From positions 372,001 through 436,000 of the forward strand of contig NZ_FUKU01000026.1 of the NCBI RefSeq assembly GCF_900163865.1: a DNA stretch of 64,000 nucleotides, given 5' to 3'. Positions within the stretch are counted from its first letter, which is position 1; every line of letters begins with the position of its first letter. Origin of the DNA: Sphingobacterium sp. JB170. Lineage in GTDB: Bacteria; Bacteroidota; Bacteroidia; Sphingobacteriales; Sphingobacteriaceae. A model generated the notes under the pieces. It was not told the origin of the DNA, ran no database searches, and saw only the letters and a program-made list of their open reading frames with translations. The position numbers were made by a program, and so were the translations under genes. Below, one piece after another: positions 9,735 to 18,033 of this stretch.

Positions 9735-10817
9735 TTATTTCGGAGCTTTATATTTGAGCCACAGACCTAGTAGCAAAAACAGTACATTAGGAATCAACAT
9801 TGCAATTAGCGGAGGTAAGCCCCCCTTGAGGGAAAACATGGTAGAGAACTGAACAAGTATCAAGTACGTAAAACTCAATGCTATCCCTATCCCTAAAGAA
9901 AGACCAATCCCACCGCGTACTTTTTTCGAAGACAGTGAAACGCCCATCAAAGTCAGTATAAAGGCGGAAAATGGACTGATGTATCGCTTATATTTTTCCA
10001 GCAATAAATCCGTCATCATTCCCGTCCCTCTTGTCTCTTCCTTGCGAATCCGATCGTTAAGCTCCTTGGTATCCATCGCGGTGAATACGTTGTCATAAAC
10101 TTCAAAATCTCGTGGCAACATATCTAGTGTCGTATCGCGCGAGGCACCCTTCTCCATCCGTTCGTCTAACCCATCAATAAAGCGCACGCTATAATCTTCA
10201 ATCTTCCACTTAGTCGCCGTAGAGTCCCATGTTATCCGGCTGGCCATTAGTTTCTCGGTCAACCTGTCGCCATCAAACTTTTCTAGTGAAAAATTATAAC
10301 CGATATTTCGTTTAGTATCAAAGTTATCGATATACACATAGGTATTGGAATCAATCTGCATATGTGTCGATAGCGTTGAAGTACTTACCTTCTGTGGCTT
10401 GACATATACATTTTCAAAATTAACCTTTATCTTGTTGGTATAGGGAATAATCCAAATGTTCGATACAAAAGTAAAAGCGAAGATGAGCCCCGCAGAAAAA
10501 AGGTAAGGACGTAAAAACCTATTAAAACTCATACCTCCACTCAAAATAGGGACGATCTCTGTCTGATCCGCCATTTTCGAAGTAAAGAATATTACGGCAA
10601 TAAAATTTATCAATGGGGTGAGCATATTTAGAAAGAAGGGAATACTTCCTAAGGCATAATATTCGAGAAAGACTTTCGACATTGGTGCCTTATTCTTCAA
10701 GAAATCATCCAATTTTTCCGAAACATCAAAAACGACGATAATAATAATAAAAATCGCCACAGTAAATATAAATGTACTGAGGTATTTCTTTATGATATAA
10801 CGATCGATGATGTTCAT
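9735..10817 (-). CDS. LptF/LptG-family permease (YjgP/YjgQ)
   Basis: This 360-residue membrane protein starts MNIIDRYIIKKYLSTFIFTV, typical of LptF/LptG, the permeases that extract lipopolysaccharide from the inner membrane with the LptB ATPase. Three N-terminal helices (about 12-110) are followed by a periplasmic beta-jellyroll region (about 125-270) and three C-terminal helices (about 280-358). Many Bacteroidota carry two such genes in separate places, and which of LptF or LptG this is cannot be decided from the sequence. It lies 36 bases downstream of tgt on the same strand. Confidence 0.9.
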   Translation of the reverse strand: MNIIDRYIIKKYLSTFIFTVAIFIIIIVVFDVSEKLDDFLKNKAPMSKVFLEYYALGSIPFFLNMLTPLINFIAVIFFTSKMADQTEIVPILSGGMSFNRFLRPYLFSAGLIFAFTFVSNIWIIPYTNKIKVNFENVYVKPQKVSTSTLSTHMQIDSNTYVYIDNFDTKRNIGYNFSLEKFDGDRLTEKLMASRITWDSTATKWKIEDYSVRFIDGLDERMEKGASRDTTLDMLPRDFEVYDNVFTAMDTKELNDRIRKEETRGTGMMTDLLLEKYKRYISPFSAFILTLMGVSLSSKKVRGGIGLSLGIGIALSFTYLILVQFSTMFSLKGGLPPLIAMLIPNVLFLLLGLWLKYKAPK

Positions 10818-10853
10818 AACGCTTGTGCGGTAATATCTACTGTTTTTCCGAAG

Positions 10854-11984
10854 TTACAACCTTTGTCCTAATATTTTCACCATTTTATCTTTCCAAGAAT
10901 AGAAAGTCCCATCAATAATTTTTTCACGCGCTTGGTTTACTAACCAAAGGTAAAAATGTAAATTATGCAGTGAGGCTATCTGTGCCCCTAATATCTCTTG
11001 CGATCTAATTAAGTGACGTAAATAGGCCTTGGTATGTAGGCGATCCACTAAGAGGTCACTTTCTTCTTCGATGGGCGAGAAATCGGTTTTCCATTTCTCA
11101 TTTTTAATATTTATGATCCCATTCTGGGTAAATAGCATCCCATTGCGGGCGTTGCGTGTCGGCATAACACAATCGAACATATCGATTCCAAGGGCAATAT
11201 TTTCCAGCAGGTTTACCGGAGTTCCCACACCCATCAGGTACCGGGGTTTATCTTCTGGCAAGATATTGGTAACAACCTCCGTCATCGCGTACATCTCTTC
11301 GGCCGGTTCACCGACAGAAAGTCCCCCAATCGCGTTACCATCTCTATTGAACGAGGCGATCACTTCGGCCGACTTCTCCCGTAGATCTTTATACACGGAT
11401 CCCTGTACTATTGGAAATAATGTTTGTTCATAGCCATAAAGTGGCTCTGTACTATCAAAACGGTCTACGCAACGTTTGAGCCAGCGGTGGGTCATATCCA
11501 GCGAGCGGCGTGCATAGTTGTAATCACATGGGTACGGCGTGCATTCATCAAACGCCATAATAATATCTGCACCGATGATACGCTGTGTATCCATTACATT
11601 CTCGGGGGTAAACAGATGTTTCGACCCATCAATATGGGAGCGAAATGTAACGCCTTCTTCCTTAATTTTGCGAACTTCCGTCAACGAATACACCTGATAG
11701 CCGCCAGAGTCGGTAAGAATAGGTCGTTCCCAGTTTATAAATTTATGTAAGCCTCCAGCTTTATTCAAGACATCTAAACCTGGTCGGAGATACAAATGAT
11801 AGGTATTACCCAAAATTATTTGTGCTTGAATATCTTCAATAAGTTCACGCTGATGAACCGCTTTAACGGTACCTGCGGTACCAACGGGCATAAATATTGG
11901 TGTTTGAATATTCCCGTGCGCTGTTTCTATAATCCCTGCACGAGCACTGGATCCGTTATCCTTTGCTTGAAGCGTAAATTTCAT
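10854..11984 (-). CDS. tgt: tRNA-guanine transglycosylase
   Basis: This 376-residue TIM-barrel enzyme swaps the wobble guanine of GUN tRNAs for preQ1 in queuosine synthesis. D92 (TDSGGYQVYS) is the expected general base, D146 helps bind the base, GGLSVGEP lies at 220-227, and D271 in MFDCVMPTRNARNG is the covalent nucleophile. The usual C-terminal zinc site CxCxxC is missing: the aligned positions are S309, L311 and D314, while the fourth ligand H340 remains. From memory, this loss is common to Bacteroidota Tgt proteins, so activity is still expected. It is the first gene of the tgt-lptF-eamA unit. Confidence 0.95.
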   Translation of the reverse strand: MKFTLQAKDNGSSARAGIIETAHGNIQTPIFMPVGTAGTVKAVHQRELIEDIQAQIILGNTYHLYLRPGLDVLNKAGGLHKFINWERPILTDSGGYQVYSLTEVRKIKEEGVTFRSHIDGSKHLFTPENVMDTQRIIGADIIMAFDECTPYPCDYNYARRSLDMTHRWLKRCVDRFDSTEPLYGYEQTLFPIVQGSVYKDLREKSAEVIASFNRDGNAIGGLSVGEPAEEMYAMTEVVTNILPEDKPRYLMGVGTPVNLLENIALGIDMFDCVMPTRNARNGMLFTQNGIINIKNEKWKTDFSPIEEESDLLVDRLHTKAYLRHLIRSQEILGAQIASLHNLHFYLWLVNQAREKIIDGTFYSWKDKMVKILGQRL

Positions 11985-12017
11985 ATACTATTAATGCCCT
12001 CTTTATTAAAATCCTTG

Positions 12018-12025
12018 CAAAAATA
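12018..12025 (-). promoter_or_regulatory. Bacteroidota -7 promoter element upstream of tgt
   Basis: On the reverse strand the site reads TATTTTTG, matching the TAnnTTTG consensus of the phylum's primary sigma factor, 33 bases before the tgt ATG. No clear -33 TTTG was found. Confidence 0.5.
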
Positions 12026-12109
12026 GGATAAAAAACAGAAGGAAACGAGCACGGGCTAATTTCTTAATAAAACTTAACTAATTCTCCCCAATTTCATCAA
12101 AGAACACCT

Positions 12110-12117
12110 TATATTTG
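12110..12117 (+). promoter_or_regulatory. Bacteroidota -7 promoter element upstream of the glycosyltransferase
   Basis: TATATTTG matches TAnnTTTG and ends 10 bases before the ATG at 12128, so the transcript would have almost no leader. Confidence 0.45.
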
Positions 12118-12127
12118 AATCTTGAAT

Positions 12128-13273
12128 ATGTTAGAACTCGAACAATTGACACCCTATATCCCCTACATTCCTTTAGCGATATTGGGGATTTTATTACTAA
12201 TCCAACTTTACTATATATTATTCGTGTATGGTAAGCTTGCTGTACAAAAAGTCAAACCCTATCAGGATAACAGCGAGAAACCACCGGTCAGCGTAATCAT
12301 TTCCGCTTTTAATGAACAAGATAATCTGAGCGAGTTTTTGCCGATCATCTTAGAGCAACAGTACCCCCGATTTGAAGTGATCGTGGTCAACGACTGCTCG
12401 AGCGATGACTCACAATGGGTGCTGAAAGAATTCGTCAAAAAATACCCCGATAAACTACGGGTCATTGAAATTAAAGAACACATCAGGCTAAAGAATACCA
12501 AAAAGTTCACGCTGACCATGGGCATAAAAGGCGCCCAGTATGAGCACCTACTATTTACCGATGCCGACTGTCAGCCATCGAGCTCGAATTGGATTAGTGA
12601 AATGGCTGGTGCCTTTACAGAGGAAAAAGAGATTATCATTGGGTATTCCCCCTATTTCAAGTTCCCGGGTTTCTTAAATAAAGTGATACGTTTTGAAACC
12701 TCGCACACAGCCATGAGCTACCTTTCTTACGCGATAAAAAGGAATGCGTACATGGCGGTCGGGCGAAACCTCGCTTATAAAAAATCACTGTTTTTTAAAT
12801 CAAAGGGATTCACAAAACATATGCATATCAAATCGGGAGACGACGACCTATTCGTTAACCAAAATGCAAACCGAAAAAATGTGAATATTACCATTCATCC
12901 CGATGCTCATGTTTATTCTAAGCCTAAGGAAACATGGAAGAGCTACTATAGACAAAAAGCGCGCCATGCTGGCGCTTCGGTACTCTACAAAGGGCGCCAC
13001 AAACGCATGCTCGCAACGCAACTTATTTCTGCATTACTGTTCTATGTCATGACGCTCGTGTGTCTTATTATGAACCCTTATTTATGGTTCCTCCCGCTAG
13101 GAGCCTATATCCTTCGGCTCCTGAGTCAGCTGATTATTTTTAGTAGTATTTACCGGAAACTTGATGTCCGCGATCTTTTATTGTGGCTTCCGGTTTTAGA
13201 CCTGGTTTACTATTTTTATATTTGCCTGAATGGATTATTTAACCGCCGAAAAAAAGAAATCGCCTGGAAATAA
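12128..13273 (+). CDS. Glycosyltransferase family 2, membrane-bound
   Basis: This 381-residue protein has an N-terminal membrane anchor (about 10-38), a GT-A domain and two or three C-terminal helices (about 290-375). PPVSVIISAFNEQDNL and VIVVNDCSSDDS mark nucleotide-sugar binding, FTDADCQP holds the DxD metal motif, and GDDDLFVNQ with YRQKARHAG fits the acceptor site and the Q/RxxRW-like element of processive family-2 enzymes. Sugar and acceptor are unknown. The ATG at 12128 is preferred over a TTG six bases upstream. rsmG follows after 37 bases. Confidence 0.88.
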   Translation: MLELEQLTPYIPYIPLAILGILLLIQLYYILFVYGKLAVQKVKPYQDNSEKPPVSVIISAFNEQDNLSEFLPIILEQQYPRFEVIVVNDCSSDDSQWVLKEFVKKYPDKLRVIEIKEHIRLKNTKKFTLTMGIKGAQYEHLLFTDADCQPSSSNWISEMAGAFTEEKEIIIGYSPYFKFPGFLNKVIRFETSHTAMSYLSYAIKRNAYMAVGRNLAYKKSLFFKSKGFTKHMHIKSGDDDLFVNQNANRKNVNITIHPDAHVYSKPKETWKSYYRQKARHAGASVLYKGRHKRMLATQLISALLFYVMTLVCLIMNPYLWFLPLGAYILRLLSQLIIFSSIYRKLDVRDLLLWLPVLDLVYYFYICLNGLFNRRKKEIAWK

Positions 13274-13310
13274 TTTTCGCTATTTGCCCTGTCATTTTAA
13301 TTTTAAAGTC

Positions 13311-13946
13311 ATGAATCCTACCGTAGATATCATTTATAAGTATTTCACCAAGCTAACTGACCAACAAAAGGAGCAGTTTGCAAAGCTTGGCGAACTATAT
13401 CCGTTTTGGAACGATCAGATCAATGTTATTTCTAGAAAAGACATCGACAGTCTGTACCTTCATCACGTTTTACATTCCTTAGGGATAGCAAAGTTTGTTG
13501 GTGATTTTACGCCGGGCACCAGAGTTCTAGATGTGGGGACCGGTGGAGGCTTCCCGGGGATCCCGCTGGCTATCTTCTTTCCGGAGGTGCAATTCCATTT
13601 AGTGGACTCGATTGGAAAAAAAATCAAGGTGGTTCGCGAGGTTGCTGCAGCGCTAGGGCTTAATAATATAGAGGCTGATCATATCCGGGCTGAAGAAATC
13701 GATCACAAATATGATTTCGTAGTCTCAAGAGCAGTGACGCAGTTGGTAGATTTTGCGCCCTGGGTGCGGAACAAATTCGAAAAGCAAGATAAAAACGGTA
13801 TACCTAATGGAATTTTGTACCTCAAAGGTGGCGATCTTCAAGTGGAAATCAAAGAGTCCAAGCTCAAGGTGGAGCTCCACCGCCTTTCTGACTACTTCAA
13901 AGAAGATTTCTTTGAAACAAAATACGTAGCTTACATTCCAATGTAG
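13311..13946 (+). CDS. rsmG: 16S rRNA (guanine527-N7)-methyltransferase RsmG
   Basis: This is a 211-residue GidB-family methylase. The SAM-binding motif is VLDVGTGGGFPGIPLAIFFP, followed by FHLVDSIGKKIKVV and DFVVSRAV. The N-terminal helical part ends in NVISRKDIDSLYLHHVLHS, typical of RsmG. The enzyme methylates N7 of G527 in the 530 loop of the small subunit. The frame is open further upstream into the glycosyltransferase end, but the ATG at 13311 (MNPTVDIIYKYF) matches where family members begin. Confidence 0.95.
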   Translation: MNPTVDIIYKYFTKLTDQQKEQFAKLGELYPFWNDQINVISRKDIDSLYLHHVLHSLGIAKFVGDFTPGTRVLDVGTGGGFPGIPLAIFFPEVQFHLVDSIGKKIKVVREVAAALGLNNIEADHIRAEEIDHKYDFVVSRAVTQLVDFAPWVRNKFEKQDKNGIPNGILYLKGGDLQVEIKESKLKVELHRLSDYFKEDFFETKYVAYIPM

Positions 13947-13977
13947 TACATCGCACACAAGAAAGATCAACTAAGAA

Positions 13978-14017
13978 AGCGTATAGGGGAAATTCCTCCT
14001 ATACGCTACGCTTTTTT
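13978..14017. terminator. Terminator after rsmG, shared with the convergent small gene
   Basis: AGCGTATAGG and CCTATACGCT form a perfect 10-bp stem, followed by ACGC and a T run. The next gene on the opposite strand ends inside the T run. Confidence 0.85.
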
Positions 14018-14276
14018 ATGAGTCACTTCCTGATCTCTGGCTAAGTACTTCATTAATTTTTTCTCCAAGACGGTCTACTTCTTCGTCCAATCCAAACATA
14101 GGAAGTTCGGTTTCAGGATTCAACATCAACCAAGATTTTTCGGTGTCCTTCAATAACTTGACATATTCACGTCCTTCCTTAAAGACAACATACACATCTT
14201 TTTCTTCGGGAAACACGGCATAAACGATATCATCTAGTTCGATATCAAACGGTTCTTCTGCTCCTTTTAATTCCAT
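14016..14276 (-). CDS. Small acidic conserved hypothetical protein
   Basis: An 86-residue, strongly acidic protein from the ATG at 14276; a TTG 18 bases upstream would give 92 residues. It contains FDIELDDIVYAVFPEEKDVY and VVFKEGREYVKLLKDTEKSW, an alternating beta-strand pattern, and ends in a polar tail. No signal peptide, membrane helix or catalytic motif is visible. It sits alone between the rsmG terminator and the divergent MFS gene. I do not recognise a function; codon use looks like that of its neighbours, so it is probably real. Confidence 0.65.
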   Translation of the reverse strand: MELKGAEEPFDIELDDIVYAVFPEEKDVYVVFKEGREYVKLLKDTEKSWLMLNPETELPMFGLDEEVDRLGEKINEVLSQRSGSDS

Positions 14277-14482
14277 ATCTAAATTTTCATTCAAAGTTAG
14301 GATTTTTAATCAAAATTCTTAATTTAGGGTTTCAATTATAAACAAGTCTAATTTCCGGCGAGATTGGTCAATTTCAATGTAAAACCTGCCTTGATAGACC
14401 TTCATCTCCGCTAATTATCACAAGAAATACAATTTTCTTAAAAATTTCGAATTGAAAAACAATACGTAAACCTAGCCTATAT

Positions 14483-16021
14483 ATGCAAACGAACAAGAGA
14501 GCCTTATGGAAAGTAATTGGAGCATCATCCTTAGGTACGCTCATCGAATGGTATGATTTCTTTATTTTCGGAAGTCTGTCCGTTGTACTCTCCACAAAAT
14601 TTTTCCCTGCAGATAATCCCACAGCCGCGTTCTTATCTACGCTAGCAACGTTTGCCGCAGGTTTCGTTGTCCGTCCATTCGGCGCGCTCTTTTTTGGACG
14701 TTTAGGCGACTTGATCGGACGCAAGTATACGTTCATGGTCACCTTAGTCCTTATGGGGGGAGCCACATTTCTTATCGGGATTACCCCAAGCTATGAAACA
14801 ATAGGATTTTTGGCGCCGCTCATCGTTTTAGTACTGCGACTCTTGCAAGGACTAGCCCTAGGTGGCGAATACGGTGGCGCCGCGACCTATGTCGCTGAAC
14901 ACAGTCCTGAAGGACAACGTGGATACTGGACCTCTTGGATACAAACGACCGCAACATTCGGACTATTCATCTCCCTTGTAGTCATATTAGTAACCAGATT
15001 CTGCCTTAGTGAAGAACAATTCGACGAGTGGGGCTGGCGTGTCCCTTTCATCCTATCGATAATCATGGTTTATGTATCGTACCTTATTCGTAAAAACATG
15101 GATGAATCGCCGGAGTTTGCCAAAGCAAAGTCCGAAGGGAAGACGGCGACTAACCCCTTAAGAGAGAGTTTTGGCAATAAATATAACCTAAAATTCGTCT
15201 TATTAGCCCTCTTCGGTGCTGCAATGGGACAAGGTGTCGTTTGGTATACCGGACAGTTCTATTCAATGAGCTTCATGAAGACCGTTATGTTTTTAGATAG
15301 TAATCAAGCTGATCTGATTCTTGGAATTGCGTTACTGTTTGGAACACCCTTTTTTGTCGTTTGTGGCCGATTAAGCGATAAGATTGGGCGTAAGTGGATC
15401 ATGCTGGCCGGTATGCTTTTAGCCCTACTTACATACCGGCCGATTTATGAGGCGATGTACCAAATCACCAACCTAGAGCATAAAACTGAAATCGTTGAAG
15501 CACGCGTACAAAGCAACGAAACTGTACCAATAGAGCACGGTAAGCAAGAGATAAAACGATTAGAAAGCACCTATACCGACGGCACGAATGTAATTGTAAC
15601 AACTACACAAAAATTTTTGAATGACAGCGCCCCGGTGATGGAGGATACGGTGCCCCAAATTACCTCAAAAAGTTTGGTCACAATTTCCGGAAGCAACTAT
15701 GTGATGTTAGTCGCCTTGATTTTCATACAGATACTATACATCACCATGGTTTACGGACCTATAGCTGCTTTTCTAGTCGAAATTTTCCCTGTAAAAATTC
15801 GCTATACCTCGATGTCCCTACCCTACCACATAGGTAATGGAATCTTTGGGGGATTACTCCCGGCGGTATCGACATACCTAGCAAGCAACGCGCTCAGCCA
15901 AGGTGACCCCACGTACTATTTAGAGGGCCTGTGGTACCCTATCATTATATCAGCGGTATGTTTCATCATCGGCGCGCTATATATCACAAAAAATATGACT
16001 GCTAACACGACGAACGACTAA
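14483..16021 (+). CDS. MFS transporter, metabolite:H+ symporter (ProP-like) type
   Basis: This 512-residue protein has twelve predicted helices. It opens with SSLGTLIEWYDFFIFGSLSV, and has VVRPFGALFFGRLGDLIGRK and RLLQGLALGGEYGGAATYVA, the signatures of the MHS family (ProP, KgtP, ShiA). A hydrophilic insert of about 80 residues (roughly 325-405) interrupts the second half, placed after the fragment YRPIYEAMYQITNLE; it is not found in ProP. The substrate could be an osmolyte or organic acid. A 75-residue membrane protein starts 1 base after its stop. Confidence 0.92.
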   Translation: MQTNKRALWKVIGASSLGTLIEWYDFFIFGSLSVVLSTKFFPADNPTAAFLSTLATFAAGFVVRPFGALFFGRLGDLIGRKYTFMVTLVLMGGATFLIGITPSYETIGFLAPLIVLVLRLLQGLALGGEYGGAATYVAEHSPEGQRGYWTSWIQTTATFGLFISLVVILVTRFCLSEEQFDEWGWRVPFILSIIMVYVSYLIRKNMDESPEFAKAKSEGKTATNPLRESFGNKYNLKFVLLALFGAAMGQGVVWYTGQFYSMSFMKTVMFLDSNQADLILGIALLFGTPFFVVCGRLSDKIGRKWIMLAGMLLALLTYRPIYEAMYQITNLEHKTEIVEARVQSNETVPIEHGKQEIKRLESTYTDGTNVIVTTTQKFLNDSAPVMEDTVPQITSKSLVTISGSNYVMLVALIFIQILYITMVYGPIAAFLVEIFPVKIRYTSMSLPYHIGNGIFGGLLPAVSTYLASNALSQGDPTYYLEGLWYPIIISAVCFIIGALYITKNMTANTTND

Positions 16022-16022
16022 T

Positions 16023-16250
16023 ATGGAAAGTATAAAAAAAGTATTTGGACTCCTATGGATCCTTCTTGCAATTCTAACCGCGTATTTCTGCATCTTCCAA
16101 TTCGGCATACCCAAGTTAAACACAGGACACCAAGAAGACTTGGTATTTGGTATTATTGTTTTGTTCATCCTAACGCCAATTATCAGTGTTGGTTTAGGAA
16201 TATTTGGCTATTATGCCTGGAAAGGCGAATACGACAAAAGTAAAATGTAA
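16023..16250 (+). CDS. Small two-helix membrane protein (DUF6814-like)
   Basis: A 75-residue protein with two hydrophobic segments (about 8-28 and 41-66) joined by the loop KLNTGHQEDL. It looks like the DUF6814 family, recognised from memory and not searched. The 1-base spacing to the MFS gene points to translational coupling, so it may be an accessory subunit or stabiliser of that transporter. No catalytic motif is visible. Confidence 0.8.
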   Translation: MESIKKVFGLLWILLAILTAYFCIFQFGIPKLNTGHQEDLVFGIIVLFILTPIISVGLGIFGYYAWKGEYDKSKM

Positions 16251-16320
16251 TTTTGCTTACTGACAATCAAGCCTGTACATAAAGTAGTGCAAAAAGTTTT
16301 CCTTAAACCTATTTTTTTGC

Positions 16321-16328
16321 TACTTTTG
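16321..16328 (+). promoter_or_regulatory. -7 promoter element of the SRP RNA gene
   Basis: TACTTTTG matches TAnnTTTG and ends 4 bases before the start of the SRP RNA helix, the right spacing for transcription to begin at the mature 5' end. Confidence 0.65.
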
Positions 16329-16332
16329 TCCC

Positions 16333-16427
16333 GGGCAAGTCTCCTACGACCAGCTCCCATTGACTCCCCCAGGTTGGGAACAAAGCAAGGGTATTTGGTT
16401 GAGCGGTGCGATAGGAGTAGCTTGCCC
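16333..16427 (+). ncRNA. ffs: Signal recognition particle RNA, small bacterial (4.5S) type
   Basis: The RNA of about 95 nt folds into one long hairpin. The 5' GGGCAAG pairs with the 3' CTTGCCC, and CTCCTA pairs with TAGGAG. The apex shows the invariant SRP domain IV: CAGG, UUG, a GGAA tetraloop, CAA and AGCA, i.e. the symmetric and asymmetric loops that bind the Ffh M domain. A T run follows at once. It works with Ffh and FtsY in co-translational targeting. No protein is encoded here. Confidence 0.92.
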
Positions 16428-16446
16428 ATTTTTTTAAATGGTTCTG

Positions 16447-16469
16447 AAGCGCTTAATGGCGCTTTTTTT
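16447..16469 (+). terminator. Terminator downstream of the SRP RNA
   Basis: AAGCGC, loop TTAATG, GCGCTT followed by TTTTT. It may back up the T run directly behind the SRP RNA. Confidence 0.75.
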
Positions 16470-16619
16470 GTAGGCATTAGTTTCCAATAAGGGAATCCGT
16501 TAACAGTATGTTGATGTATGCCTAAAGAAAGTAAATCCATCTTTAGGATCGTTCAATCACTCGCGATATTACTTTTTACGATATTTTTCGTTTATTTGTA
16601 GTCCGAATTAGCAAAACTT

Positions 16620-17462
16620 ATGAGTTGGTTTAAAAGAAATAAAGCAGGCATAAACACTGCAACCGAAAATAAAAAGGAAGCCCCTGACGGTATGTGGAAT
16701 AAATGCCCTAACTGTAAAAAGCCGTTACTGAATAGTGAACAGATTGAAAACAAATACGTTTGTCAATATTGTGATTACCACATTCGTATCGGTTCCACAG
16801 CATACTTCTCAATTTTATTTGACGACAATAATTTCACGGAATTGTTTGGGAACCTTACTTCAGGCGATCCGCTTAATTTTTCCGACACAAAACCTTATCC
16901 GGTGCGTTTAGCGGACAGCCAAGCGAAAACAGGTCTCAAAGATGCTATTCGATGTGGTCATGGACAAATGGAAGGTCAGGATATCGTAATTGCTTGTATG
17001 GACTTTACGTTCATCGGGGGATCGATGGGTTCCGTGGTGGGCGAAAAGATTGCGCGTTCCATTGATTTTTGTATCGAGCACAAATTACCTTTTATGCTCA
17101 TTTCCAAATCGGGTGGCGCACGTATGATGGAGGCCGCTTTTTCGCTGATGCAAATGGCAAAAACATCTGCTAAGTTAGCGCTGTTATCCAAAGCAAAACT
17201 TCCATACGTCTGTTTACTTACCGATCCAACCACTGGCGGTGTTACCGCATCGTACGCAATGCTCGGAGACATCAATATAGCCGAACCGGGAGCACTTATT
17301 GGATTCGCGGGACCTCGTGTTATTAAAGAAACAATCAAAAAAGATTTACCAAAAGGCTTTCAGACTTCCGAATTTGTTTTAGAACACGGCTTCTTGGACT
17401 TCATCGTCGATCGGCGTAATCTAAAGTCTAAAGTGGCTACTTTTTTACGCTTACTAAACTAG
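16620..17462 (+). CDS. accD: Acetyl-CoA carboxylase carboxyltransferase subunit beta
   Basis: This 280-residue protein has the AccD zinc ribbon (C29, C32, C48, C51 in CPNCKKPL and CQYCDYH) and a crotonase-type carboxyltransferase domain. [20 protein letters not shown] and [20 protein letters not shown] are family signatures, and [12 protein letters not shown] follows. With AccA it moves CO2 from biotin to acetyl-CoA, the first step of fatty acid synthesis. It stands alone between the SRP RNA and a strong terminator. Confidence 0.96.
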   Translation: MSWFKRNKAGINTATENKKEAPDGMWNKCPNCKKPLLNSEQIENKYVCQYCDYHIRIGSTAYFSILFDDNNFTELFGNLTSGDPLNFSDTKPYPVRLADSQAKTGLKDAIRCGHGQMEGQDIVIACMDFTFIGGSMGSVVGEKIARSIDFCIEHKLPFMLISKSGGARMMEAAFSLMQMAKTSAKLALLSKAKLPYVCLLTDPTTGGVTASYAMLGDINIAEPGALIGFAGPRVIKETIKKDLPKGFQTSEFVLEHGFLDFIVDRRNLKSKVATFLRLLN

Positions 17463-17480
17463 TAAAACATAAATCAACAA

Positions 17481-17526
17481 AAAAAGCTCGCAATCATCCT
17501 ATGGATGATCGTGAGCTTTTTTTTTA
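17481..17526. terminator. Bidirectional terminator after accD
   Basis: AAAAAGCTCGCAATCATCC and GGATGATCGTGAGCTTTTT form a long stem with one G:T-type imperfection around a TAT loop, flanked by A and T tracts. Confidence 0.9.
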
Positions 17527-17540
17527 ACAAACGCGCGACA

Positions 17541-17900
17541 TTATCGGCGCCGCTTTACATAATTCAAAAAGCACCAAAATGGCCGCGTTGAACAGTAATT
17601 AAGTCGATGTTGATTTTCATACGCTTCGCGCTCAAAACTGATACTGTAATACGCGCGTTTAAAGTCACGAAAATGAATATATCGAATCATAAACTCAATC
17701 AAATACCATACATAAAAAGGTAAGACCAACAGTTCAATTGCCTGACGAATATGTATCCGTTCGTGGTTGATTAACACAACGTTTTGTAGGAATACTTTTT
17801 TTTGCAGAAAAATAAACGGGAATATAGTGACCGCAGAGGCTTTGCCTGCAGAAAAAAAATTCGTCCAAAACGAACTAACGATTACAATTCCCTTTTTCAT
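17541..17900 (-). CDS. Small membrane protein with an HExxH motif
   Basis: A 119-residue protein from the ATG at 17900 (a TTG six bases upstream is the alternative). It has a hydrophobic N-terminus, then NHERIHIRQAIELL, whose HERIH fits the gluzincin zinc motif HExxH. A second hydrophobic stretch LPFYVWYLIEFMIRYIH follows, then SFEREAYENQH, where a downstream glutamate could be the third zinc ligand, as in M48/M56-like peptidases. The arrangement suggests a minimal membrane metallopeptidase or an inactive relative. Family not recognised. The end is rich in basic residues. Confidence 0.6.
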   Translation of the reverse strand: MKKGIVIVSSFWTNFFSAGKASAVTIFPFIFLQKKVFLQNVVLINHERIHIRQAIELLVLPFYVWYLIEFMIRYIHFRDFKRAYYSISFEREAYENQHRLNYCSTRPFWCFLNYVKRRR

Positions 17901-17984
17901 AACCAACCCAAAATAACGACCAAGTACATTTCACCGCTGCCGAACACCCCTAAATTCAAAAAAAACATTCACTCCCCGAAAAAT

Positions 17985-18014
17985 TTTGAATACCAAACAT
18001 ACGTTGTATATTTG
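17985..18014 (+). promoter_or_regulatory. Promoter of the MerR-family gene
   Basis: A -33 TTTG at 17985-17988 and a perfect -7 TATATTTG at 18007-18014 are 18 bases apart, close to the Bacteroidota consensus. The gene starts 19 bases later. Confidence 0.6.
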
Positions 18015-18033
18015 TTAAAGTAGATACACAACT

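Noticed and set aside
11029..11750. Two long forward open frames inside tgt
   Set aside because: They are antisense to a clear gene and read as arbitrary sequence; tgt motifs explain the region.
13230..13310. 27-codon N-terminal extension of RsmG overlapping the glycosyltransferase
   Set aside because: Family members begin at the ATG at 13311; the extension only reads the neighbour's end in another frame.
17802..18023. Forward frame of 73 codons over the HExxH gene start
   Set aside because: Antisense overlap, low-complexity basic/asparagine composition, and the MerR promoter sits inside it.
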